Part shown: positions 22,321-32,674 of the stretch, piece after piece
Position numbering within the stretch: position 1 is the stretch's first letter
Layout: each line of letters starts with the position of its first letter
DNA from: Anagrus nilaparvatae
Taxonomy: Eukaryota > Arthropoda > Insecta > Hymenoptera > Mymaridae
Length of the DNA stretch: 64,000 nt
Assembly (NCBI GenBank): GCA_022575985.1
Contig: JAKSXM010000014.1
Location: 3,782,001-3,846,000 of the forward strand
Direction of reading: 5' to 3'
Notes under the pieces: generated by a model
Database searches by the model: none
Seen by the model: the letters and a program-made list of their open reading frames with translations, nothing else
Told to the model about the DNA's origin: nothing
Translations under genes and position numbers: made by a program

Positions 22321-22764
22321 ATTTACAAAATATTGAAGCCATGCAATGATAATTCATTATTGAACGACTATGTCCATAAAGTGCAAGAAAATAACATCAC
22401 CTGATGCTACCTGCATAATTTTCACGAAAAAAAAAAACAAAAATCAGAAGCTTGAAAGTTTCACGCTAAAAACAAAAAAAAAACGAAAGCAACCAAAAGC
22501 GAACATGCAAGAATAGGGTGGCGGCGCGACGGTGGTGCTAGTCTACGGGGAGATCGAAGCAGAAATGCCGATAAATGCGTGCGCAAAGGTCCAAAAACGT
22601 AAAGTTAAAAGTCAAGTATCAGCAGTAATGATAACAGTTAATAATAAATATGGAAAATCTATCCGAAAAAATGGCAAACGATCTCTACCGACAAAAAAAG
22701 TACTAAATTTTCAAAAACAAAATTTTTCAATTTAAAAAAATTTTCTAAACCCCAAAAATTTTAC
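22321..22764. other. Gene-free A-rich stretch
   Basis: Contains GGTGGCGGCGCGACGGTGGTGC (about 22518-22539). A related phrase, GGTGGCGGTGGTGC followed by CAGAAGCGCGCAT, occurs near 24763, suggesting a dispersed repeat. The 67-codon ORF at 22532 resembles no known protein and is not supported. Confidence 0.3.
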
Positions 22765-23105
22765 CTGTTAATTTCTCCTAAAATTTTGGTTTAATTAAAA
22801 TAATTTGATCACCTAACTACATAAAATAACAACAATTTCCAATAGGTTTAATGGATTCAGCTCACATAAATTTCCAGCAATTTCCGATCGATCCATTAAA
22901 ATTTAATGTCTTCGGTAGGCAATTGCATACATCAAAAAATCAACCAGACGACTTTTCTCTAAATTTTAGATTAGTGAAAATAATTTGCTCATTTAGCTAC
23001 CAAAACAACAACGATTTCCAAAAGGTTTAAAGAATTTATGTCATATAAATTTCCAATAATTCACGAATGACCAATTAAAATTTAATATCTTCGGTAGGTT
23101 AATAA
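22765..23105 (+). repeat. Two-copy tandem duplication, about 185 bp
   Basis: TTTCTCCTAAAATTTTGG... through AATTTAATGTCTTCGGTAGG (about 22770-22919) is repeated as TTTTCTCTAAATTTTAGA... through AATTTAATATCTTCGGTAGG (about 22954-23100). Non-coding. Confidence 0.7.
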
Positions 23106-24896
23106 AAAAAAATTATCATATCTTCAAAAAAATTTCAACTAAGCAAAAGAATCTAAAAACAATCATACATGTCACCAATTAAAAATCAATTTATTAAAAT
23201 TTATTAAAAAAGAGACTAATATTTAAATTATTATCACATAACAAAGGCGAGGCATCATCTCTCTCACTCTTACATCAATGTCAGGGTTCACTCACTTACG
23301 ACAAGGTCAGAATCAAATAAAAAATAAAAAAAAAAAAAACAAACGTCAGCAAAATAGCAATACAGAAACTATGAACAGCATTTCTTACCTCGAGCAATGA
23401 GTCATATATATACATAAATCTCTTCAACTGCTATATATATTACTGATAAAAATAAAAAAAAAAAAAGTGGTTCATAGTATTATCATAACTACTTATAAGT
23501 ATAATACATGGAAGGAATACATTCTTTTTAACATAGAACATGTTTATTGGATGGGGTATTTGAAAAAGTTTGGCTCGGCAGGGAGGATAGAAAAATTGAC
23601 GTTTTTAGGAGGGGGAGGGCGAAATATTGACATTTTTAGGTGAGGGGGGTGAAATATTGACGTTTTAAAGGGGGGGCTTAGAGTATTTTCAATTTAGGGA
23701 CTTAGAATAATTTGAAGTGGGCGTCAAGGCCTGATCAGGCCCTGATAAGTACACGAACTTAGAATACATTAAGCTTATGTATTTAGGATAATTTATATTT
23801 CAGGATTGTAATTTCGGTTTTTAGATTTATTACCGTTATGAGTGAACATATTCCATGCTCGTTGGTTGTGTAGTTACACAAACCGGTTATAATTTTTTTT
23901 AATTCAAATGAGAAAAACAAAATAAAATGTCCAAATAAATTCATAAAAAAGCATCCCAGTTATTGTAATAATATAATATAATAAGTAATAAATAAAATTA
24001 ATAAATTAATTGTTTTGTTGTTTATATTATGTTTCTATTATTTTTGAGGTTAGTTAGTTAGTTGAGTAGTTGATATCAATAAAAAAATTAAAGTAAAAAT
24101 AAATTTTAGTATTTAAGAAAATAATGAAGGTTGAAAGTTTTAAATCTTTCTGCGCGCCACGCGCGCCTAATACTATTTATAAATAAATAACAGCTTTTAT
24201 TTATAAAATTAACATTAGAGCCACCTATTTTCCAAAATCATCTCTATTTTATTTTTTTTATTTTTACTCTTTTTCTGATTGATTTAGTTGTTTCTATAAT
24301 TTTCAGACAAATTAAAAATATAATCAGCATTATTAATGTTTGTTTAGTTCCTGACAAAACATATGCTTTGTTATTAATTGACATATTACTATAATAAACT
24401 TTCAAGTGTCTAATTTAAAATCATATGTAATTTATTTGTAAATTCAATATATAACAATAATTTTATCTATATAGTTATAGACGAACAACGCATGCAGTTT
24501 CTTCATGCAAAACGAAGCATGATATGAATTTGAATTTGTAAAATGCCAAATCAAAAAATTTTATCATGCCAATAATTGACATGCCGGTAAAACAGACGAA
24601 GAGAATTCTTGCGCTAAAGTCGGTGAACAACGTTCAGTGTAGAGTAAGAAAAAAATAGTTAAAATGTTACTGCGCGATTCATAGTTTTACGAGAAAAAAT
24701 TTTTTTCATAATAATAGATGTCACGCGAAAATCCGGACCTTAAAAGTTATCGATGGTGGCGGTGGTGCAAATCTGAAGGGAGAGTGAAACAGAAGCGCGC
24801 ATCTTAGAAAAAAATTTATTTTTTTTTATAATAGATTATTTTTTATATATATTACTTATGAAGGCTGTAACATGGCAAAAATTTAATACATAAAAA
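23106..24896. other. Gene-free region with a G-rich dispersed repeat and a GCGCGC hairpin
   Basis: A G-rich repeat (about 23530-23760) contains AACATGTTTATTGGATGGGG, GGGGGAGGGCGAAATATTGA and TTTAGGGACTTAGAATAATT. Relatives lie at 61500-61640 and 62255-62600. At about 24152-24168 GCGCGCCACGCGCGC is a small GC palindrome followed by CTAATA. No gene is supported. Confidence 0.45.
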
Positions 24897-25412
24897 TATA
24901 TGTATATACAACGTGACCACGAAATCATGGAGTTGTGATTATAAGCCAAAGTGTAGGTAGAAAAAGCGAAAAATAAATTATGGGATTTTAATGATTTTAT
25001 GTGTTCTATCGATTGGTAAGTTCAAAATTTTGGTACGGCTTACCAGTTTTCCAGAAAACGAAAAATTGTCACCAAAAAAATGAAATAGGTCAATTTTTTT
25101 TATTAATATTTAAAAAAATGCATAAAAAATAATATCCCACCGATTAGTTTTAATTAATATTGCATATTTTTTTAAATATCTCAAATTAAAGTTTCAAATT
25201 TTTAATCATTTTTGAAAATGGTAATATTACCTTCTGAAAGGTAAGCTGGCTAAGTTCAGACGATATATCATATAGGTTAGTAGGATTTAAAAAATAAATA
25301 AACTATAGAGCACTATAGTTTTTCTGCTACTCTAATTCTCGATAACCGCATAAGGAAAATATTTCGAGGTTATTTATTAATTTGTATTTTTTCTTAATTT
25401 GAATTGTATAAT

Positions 25413-25654
25413 TGTTTAGAATTATATTAGCTGGATCGTGATAAGGGTGAAGGTTTTAAGGTGAAGGGTTAAATTAAAACCACACTTTAAATTAATGAGT
25501 ATTAACGTGATTTATTAATGATACATCTGATGTCTCTCAAAGCCGTGCGGGCACTGAGGTGCCGACCGGCAATTACTCTCTCCCTTCTTACAATATACAC
25601 TAACATATTTACATATATACAACTACAAATATTATAAATGTACAGTATGGAACA
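25413..25654 (-). repeat. LTR (3' LTR in element orientation)
   Basis: 242 bp, nearly identical to 28430-28671 (for example GATACATCTGATG against GAGACATGTGATG). The few differences suggest a fairly recent insertion. Confidence 0.85.
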
Positions 25655-27520
25655 TTCTTCCGGCTTAATTTTACATCAGGGATGTAAAAGTATAATAAAA
25701 AGAAAAAGTTTTAAAATCTTTAATAAGTAAAAAATTAAAAAAGATTTAACATTAAAAAGTTTTCTAAGTAGCTTAAAATCTGAATATATACAATTTATAT
25801 TTACAACTGTACGGAGCATTTTCCTGTCTTAATTTTTGTCAAGGTAAAAAAATAAATAAATAATAAAAATAAATTAAAGAAAAATACAATTTGTTTAGAT
25901 TGCATAACAAGATGTAAAAATTAATTAATTGAATTTAATAAATTATTAAGCTATTTTGAACAATAATTAATTAATTTAATAATTAAGTTTAGTTTACTAT
26001 GATTAATTTCAATTTTAAGACATAAATTTCTATCATTTTATAAATTTAAAAAGCAGTTGAGCATTTCTCCCCGCTTAATTTTACATTATAGATGGAAAAT
26101 TATAAAGTTAAATTAACATGATAATTAATTAAGAAGTCAATAAGACTAGATATTCCTAATCTAAGATATCCTGGCAATCAAATAGATTACGATTAATCAA
26201 GAAATTAACTTTTTGACCAACAATAATATATGATTTTAATAATTTAAAGCTAATTTAATTTAAGAAAAGAACAGGTAAGAAGATATTTATAAAATAAATT
26301 TTGTCATATTATAAGAAGTACATAGCATTAAGTGCATTGACATCCACTACTCTCCTATCTTTTATTAGAATTCGGATTAATGAGTTTTTAGTCAGGAAAT
26401 GTCGAAGTAAAATTTAAGAATTTATAATTTTAACATTTGCAACTCTCCTATCTTAAACAGAATAAGGATTATTGAGTTTGGTAAGAAATGTCAAAATAAA
26501 ATTTAAGAAATTAACAAGTTTCATGACAAAATTTAGTTTACAATATTTAAATTTTAGTTAAAGAATTATTTTAGAACAATGAAAATTTATGAAAAGCTTA
26601 ATTTTTTTAGTTATTAAAAAACAATTTCTGAAATGATTACATAAATAATAAAATACTTATGTTTTCAATATAAAACTAACGATAATTAAATTAGAATTTT
26701 TTGCCATATTATGTAATCTTAGCTTTCTTGAATTATGTGTCCACTTCTTTTTGATTGCCAAGACAGCCAAATTTTTGCAACAGCATACTGAAAGACTTCT
26801 TGATACCAACCAAAATTGAAAGTACCTATGTAACATCATTTTAAATTAATTGGGAGAATTTTAAAATTAAAATAATAAATAAATTAAAGACAATACATTA
26901 CAGGTAATACGTGGACAAGCAGAAAAAAAAATTTATAAGTTTAAATGAGTTTAATGATTTAAAAGTATTTTTATTTTAAAAAGAAAAACAAAATTTTATT
27001 AAATGAAAGATTAAGTTCTTTGAAATTTAAGAAAAAAAATTATTAATTCAAGTTAACATAATTAAATTAATGAAAGTAAATATTTAAAAAATAAAGTTTG
27101 TTTTTTTTTCTAATGATAATTGCTTAAGTATAAGTATTAGAAAAAAGAAATTATTAGATAATTTAATTTTTTTTTTTATAAAATACACAATTGAGTGATA
27201 GAGAGAGTATCAAACTATAAAAAGTACATGAGACATATGATTAAGTAAAGTATATAATTTTAATTGTTTTTGTAAAGTGTTGTAAAATCTTAATTTAGTA
27301 ATATGAATAATATTTTTAATAATAATAATAATAACAATCTACTATTAACAATGTTAATATTAATAGCAGACCACTTTATGTATTTTTATTTACAACACTA
27401 TAATTTAAAAAAAAGAATTAAAAAGTAGAAAATAATACATATCTTTAATCTAAAAGTAGTTAAAGAGGTGAAAAAATCAACAATTTTATGCATCGTGACT
27501 GGAATGACCCATATATAATT
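25655..27520. other. LTR-element interior, non-coding, with repeated LTR-proximal modules
   Basis: A phrase resembling the LTR/PPT junction (GGAACATTCTTCCGGCTTAATTTT) recurs in worn form: GGAGCATTTTCCTGTCTTAATTTT near 25815 and GAGCATTTCTCCCCGCTTAATTTT near 26058, with fainter copies near 26350 and 26440 (CTCTCCTATCTT). No protein domain is recognisable in either strand. Confidence 0.5.
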
Positions 27521-27760
27521 CAGTAGCAGAAGAACTCATTGAAAAAATAAGATATGGCCGCTGACTGAACTGCTAGCAACACACGAGAAGACGATGACGC
27601 CATAAAGATATTTTGTAGAAAAAACACGGGATCGCTGTTTATTTAGTAGCAGACGAACTCGGTGAGAAAATATGGCTGCCGACTGAACTGCAAGCAAACA
27701 CCCATAGTGATAATAGCGCCAAAAAGGATTTTGTAGAAGAATCACGTGATTGTCTTCTTC
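27521..27760. repeat. Two-copy tandem duplication of about 120 bp inside the LTR element
   Basis: CAGTAGCAGAAGAACTCATT through TTTTGTAGAAAAAACACGGGAT is repeated as TTAGTAGCAGACGAACTCGGTG through TTTTGTAGAAGAATCACGTGAT. Both copies hold GACTGAACTGC(T/A)AGCAA. The 107-codon minus ORF over it (27536-27859) has no recognised similarity and is probably fortuitous. Confidence 0.7.
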
Positions 27761-27834
27761 TTCATAAGAAATTCGGTTTTTCTTTCCTTTTTTTTGACAA
27801 ATAAATTTTTTAATGAAATTCGCCTGGTTGAACT

Positions 27835-28140
27835 TAGTTAAATCACAAAATTTTGCCATGTTGAAATTTTTGCGATGAAATTTTCAAATAATTTGCCATG
27901 TTAAATTTTAATTTAAAATTGAAAAAATTCGCCACGTTGAAATTGATTGTGATAATTTGAATTTTTATTTCGCCAAGTTGAAATTTTTTACGATACTTTT
28001 CAATAAAATTCGCCAAGTTGAATTTTATTTTAATAGAAAAATTTCGCCATGTTGAATTTTAATTTTTTACGATAATTTTCTTATAAAATTCGCCAGGTTG
28101 AATTTTATTTTAATAGAAAAATTTCGCCATGTTGAAATTT
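27835..28140. repeat. Short tandem array with TTCGCCAAGTTGAATTTTA-type units
   Basis: About eight copies of CGCCA(T/A/G)GTTGAA(A)TTT at about 30-60-bp spacing, alternating with ACGATAATTTTC. Leader-side position in the LTR element (minus orientation). Function unknown. Confidence 0.7.
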
Positions 28141-28429
28141 TGCGTGGACTGTATAAAATTATTTTGTGCCGCACTTTGCTTATGAAATTAATTAACAGCT
28201 TATTAATTAACACCTTCGCCACTTTTGAAAAATATTGTTGCATAAAATCTATTTAGCACTTTTATCAATTTTCATTGGTATAACACACAATTTTTGAGAG
28301 AGAAAAAACTTCCTGGCACGCGAACGGCCTTGACGACAGCATGCGTGCTCGTTAAATTCGAAAAAAGATAACTGCCGTTATAAAACTTTTGATAATTATT
28401 AAATCACTCCAACGGTTCGTAGGACCAAA

Positions 28430-28671
28430 TGTTTAGAATTATATTAGCTGGATCGTGATAAGGGTGAAGGTTTTAAGGTGAAGGGTTAAATTAAAACCAC
28501 ACTTTAAATTAATGAGTATTAACGTGATTTATTAATGAGACATGTGATGTCTCTCAAAGCCGTGCGGGCACTGAGGTGCCGACCGGCAATTACTCTCTCC
28601 CTTCTTACAATATACACTAACATATTTACATATATACAACTACAAATATTATAAATGTACAGTACGGAACA
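28430..28671 (-). repeat. LTR (5' LTR in element orientation)
   Basis: Matches 25413-25654. The 15 bases after it (28672-28686) end in a second CGGAACA directly before the ATAAT target duplication, so the true end of this copy is 28686. Confidence 0.85.
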
Positions 28672-28718
28672 TTAATATACGGAACAATAATAGTTTATTT
28701 AATCAAATGAGCGCTTAA

Positions 28719-29512
28719 GGTCGTTCTTCCCAGGAAAATTCCAACTAATGGTATATACAGTTAGCTAGAGGAAATTCTCAGAAATCCAATGGTATGGGTC
28801 TCATAGTCGATAGTCGTGCAAAATTTTGAGATATCAGGGTACAAAGATAAGTAAATATTACATTAGTCTTATGGAGAAAATTCCGGAAGTTAATAATTTT
28901 TGCTACCAAATCGCGAAATTCCCAATGGAGATAGCAATAAATTAAAAGTTCAAAGCTTAAAGAATTTATTGGTACTTTCCGAATATGAGGTATACGTGGG
29001 AAATTTCGCGTAATTAAACGAAGAAAATTTTAAAACGCAGTTTTAGCAGACGGGACGCCATATTGTTTGTTTATTATATAGAGCGCGCGTACTAATACTA
29101 TTACTAAAAGCACAAACTTTAATAATATTATTTTTATTATTCTTTAGTTTATGGTAAATTATTTTTTTTTTTTCTATTAGTTTATTTTTTTAAAACAATT
29201 TTTTTTTTCATAAATAAACGCATAAACATCATTTAATATAATATATTTTTATTTATTTAATAAATAAAACACATACTAGTTTAAAATTGTATTTTACATT
29301 TATTCTTACTGCAGAAGTACTACGCGATTAAAAAACAATAATAAGAAATATGTAAATTAGTAAACTAAAAAGATACTTATCATTAAACTTGCGAATAATA
29401 TTAAGAAAATTAATTTAATGAATAAAGAAAATATTTTTAATATAATTTAATAGTTAAATTAATAATTTTTTGTTAATCACTCAACGGATTCGGAATACTG
29501 GGAAGAACGACG
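28719..29512. mobile_element. 794-bp TTAA-targeting MITE inside the left arm of FB3
   Basis: Flanked by TTAA at 28715-28718 and 29513-29516. The right arm of FB3 reads GCGCTTAAAGG at the same point (as reverse complement, near 31480), the exact empty site. Terminal inverted repeats are GGTCGTTCTTCCCAG (left) and CTGGGAAGAACGACG (right), 14 of 15 matching. TTAA duplication is the hallmark of piggyBac, but the termini lack that superfamily's usual CCC start. The interior is non-coding and includes a GCGCGCGTACTAATACT patch near 29085. Confidence 0.85.
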
Positions 29513-30069
29513 TTAAAGGAATATTTTTTCTACAAATGAAATCATGTTTTCTCACATTATTTTATAAATTAAAAGATCCTAACCTACCAAATAATTATAC
29601 AGCAACAAAAATTTTTGCAAGCAAACTTATTACATTGCACTTAGATACCAGGAAATAAATTAACAATTATGTACAAATAACTATTTATTTAGTAAGACTA
29701 TCTGCTAAGAAATTATAAATTTATTGTGAGGAATTATAAATTTATTTTTCAATTTGCGATTGGCTATGGTAAAAGTTGGAAAAGTGCCAATAAACAAGCC
29801 AATCACAGTTAAGTTTAAGTTTAAGTTTCTTTTTTTAGGTACTTGTAATAACGACTATTTATTGAAAGATTAAAATAAAATAATTTTAGTTCTTAAAGAG
29901 AAACGACTTAAAAGGGGGTAGTTTCATGTTCGAGCTTCATGATCAAGCTTGCTGATCAAGTTTACGTTCATTGCGTTGCAACTAGCTTGCAGTTGTGACC
30001 CCGATTTTATGGAGTTGGTAGAATCACCCAAAGGATATTAACTTTTCGCGATTGCCCCGTGCATGAAGC

Positions 30070-30430
30070 TTGCGTATACCTTCTTGCTAAACATTCAGGA
30101 AAATCTATTTGCATAAGCGTTGAGGAAGTTCCTGATTGCTAAGCATTCAGGAAATCCTAATTGCTAAGCATTGAGGAAAATCCTGATTGCTAAGCATTCA
30201 GGAAATGCTGTATGCTAAGCATTCAGGAAATCCTGTTTGTGAAGCATTCAGGAAATTCCTGATTGCTAAGCATTCAGGAAATTCCTGATTGCTAATCATT
30301 CAGGAAATCCTGTTTGCTAAGCATACAGGAAATTCCTGATTGCTAAGCATTAAGGAAAAGCCTGATTGCTAAGCATTCAGGAAATCCTGTTCGCTAAGCA
30401 TTCAGGAAAACCTGTTTGCTAAGCATTCAG
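30070..30430 (-). repeat. Minisatellite M1, left array of FB3
   Basis: About 13 units of GCTAAGCATTCAGGAAATCC plus TGATT, the FB1 minisatellite. It meets the reversed array at about 30435. Confidence 0.9.
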
Positions 30431-30439
30431 GAAATTACT

Positions 30440-30915
30440 GATTTAGCAATCAGGGTTTTCCTCAATGGTTAGCAATTAGGAATTTCCTGAATGCTTAGCG
30501 AACAGGATTTCCTGAAGGCTTAGCAAACAGGATTTCCTTAATGCTTAGCAAACAGGATTTCCTGAATGCTTAGCAATCAGGAATTTCCTGAATGCTTAGC
30601 AAACAGGATTTCCTGAATGCTTAGCAATCAGGTTTTCCTGAATGCTTAGCAATCAGGCTTTTCCTCAATGCTTAGCAATCAGGAATTTCCTGAATGCTTA
30701 GCAAACAGGATTTCCTGAATGCTTAGCAATCAGGCTTTTCCTCAATGCTTAGCAATCAGGAATTTCCTAAATGCTAAGCATACAGCATTTCCTGAATGCT
30801 TAGCAATCAGGATTTTCCTCAATGCTTAGCAATCAGGATTTCCTGAATGCTTAGCAATCAGGAATTTCCTCAACGCTTATGCAAACAGGTTTTCCTGAAT
30901 GCTTAGCAAGAAGGT
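30440..30915 (+). repeat. Minisatellite M1, right array of FB3
   Basis: About 18 units of GCTTAGCAATCAGGAATTTC plus CTGAAT, the reverse complement of 30070-30430. Confidence 0.9.
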
Positions 30916-32022
30916 ATACGTAAGCTTCATGCACGGGGCAATCGCGCAAAAGTTAATATCCTTTAAGTGATTCTACCAACTCCATAAAATCGGGGTCACA
31001 ACTGCAAGCTAGCCGCAACGCAATGAACGTAAACTTGATCAGCAAGCTTGATCATGAAACTCCAACATGATACTACCCCCTTTTAAGTCGTTTCTCTTTG
31101 GGTACTAAAATTATTTTATTTTAATCTTTCAATAAATAGTCGTTATTACAAGTGCCTAATAAAAGAAACTTAAACTTAAACTTAACTGCGATTGGCTTGT
31201 TTATTGGCTCTTTTCCAACTTTTACCATAGCCAATCGCAAATAGAAAAATAAATTTATAATTCCTCACAATAAATTTATAATTTCTTAGCAGATAGTCTT
31301 ACTAAATAAATAGATATTTGTATATAATTGTTAATTTATTTCCTGGTATCTAAGTGCAATGTAATAAATTTGCTTGCAAAAATTTTTATCGCTGTATAAT
31401 TATTTAGTAGGTTAGGATCTTTTAATTTACAAAATAATGTGAGAAAACATGATTTCATTTGTAGAAAAAATATTCCTTTAAGCGCTCATTTAATTAAATA
31501 AACTATCATACAATTATAATTAAGAAAAAATACAAATAAATAAATAACCTCGAAATATTTTCCTTATGCGGTTATCGAGAATTAGAGTAGTAGAAAAACT
31601 ATAGTGCTCTATAGTTTATTTATTTTTTAAATCCTACTAACCTATATGATATATCGTCTGAACTTAGCCAGCTTACCTTTCAGAAGGTAATATTACCATT
31701 TTCAAAAATGATTAAAAATTTGAAACTTTAATTTGAGATATTTTAAAAAATATGCAATATTAATTAAAACTAATCGGTGGGATATTATTTTTTATGCATT
31801 TTTTAAAATATTAATAAAAAAAATTGACCTTTTTCGTTTTTTTGGTGAAAATTTTTCGTTTTCTGGAAAACTGGTAAGCCGTACCAAAATTTTGAACTTA
31901 CCAATCGAGAGAACACATAAAATCACTAAAATCCCATAATTTATTTTTCGCTTTTTCTACCTACACTTTGGCTTATAATCACAACTCCATGATTTCGTGG
32001 TCACATTGTATATCAATATATA

Positions 32023-32596
32023 TTTGAAATAAGACATTATGCGTGGGCGCAGGTTCGCTAGTATGTGTGAGACAACGCGTATTAGAAAGAGGGCGTAAGC
32101 GTGCAGTCAAAAGTAATAAAAATGTAACAAGAGAGAGCGAGAGAGAAAATATTGTACTTCCTTTCTTTAACTTCAGTATTCCTTCTTCTCCGTTGTTCGC
32201 CGAGTAGAAACACGCTTGTTTTTAAATTTTCAATAGTATAAAAAAATTACAGTTGTTCTAAAGTTTTTTTAAAATTAATGTTATCTCATTTTTATTATTA
32301 ATTCTCATCAAGTATATGTTCTTTATTAAGTGGTAATTAAGTCCAAGGACGTAAATCAATATTTGAATATAAAAGAGTATTCAAGAGTCGCCATTGTTTC
32401 AAGGTTAGAAATTATACTCGTTGGTTTTCCAAGTGGCACGTGATAGCCTAAATGAATATAATTACCAGGTGGTGAAATTATAATAAGGTTCAGTGGAAAT
32501 GACGAAGGATTGACGCCAAAATATTGTAATTAGAGAATTATTGTCAAGAAGGTAAAAATTTAATAAATTATTTGATATTTAATTACCCCCTCGTAT

Positions 32597-32674
<78 letters not shown>

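Larger units (their letters stand above)
25413..28686 (-). mobile_element. Non-autonomous LTR retrotransposon, BEL/Pao-like, inserted in the left arm of FB3
   Basis: Two direct LTRs of 242 bp (25413-25654 and 28430-28671) start TGTTTAGAATTATATTAGC and end GGAACA. The right copy carries 15 extra bases ending again in CGGAACA. The target duplication ATAAT flanks the element (25408-25412 and 28687-28691), and the right arm of FB3 shows the empty site. Read on the minus strand, the first LTR is followed by TGGTCCTACGAACCG (28413-28427), in the place of a primer-binding site and resembling insect BEL-type elements. GGAAGAA precedes the other LTR as a short polypurine tract. The 2.8-kb interior has no protease, RT, RNase H or integrase, so it depended on a partner element. 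The family assignment is inference. Confidence 0.8.
24897..32022. mobile_element. FB3: third Foldback-like palindrome, sharing minisatellite M1, with two nested insertions
   Basis: The left arm is 24897-25412 plus 28692-28718 plus 29513-30430. The right arm is 30440-32022. The two match base for base over long runs, for example CGTGACCACGAAATCATGGA at left as TCCATGATTTCGTGGTCACA at right. The turn is at about 30435 inside two head-to-head M1 arrays. Removing the insertions gives a palindrome of about 3 kb with arms of about 1.5 kb, roughly 95% alike by eye. There is no ORF of its own. Low arm divergence and fully readable empty sites suggest FB3 is the youngest of the large palindromes. Confidence 0.8.

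Noticed and set aside
22049..22735. Lys-rich ORFs of 87 and 67 codons
   Set aside because: They come from poly-A-rich sequence; composition is explained by base bias.
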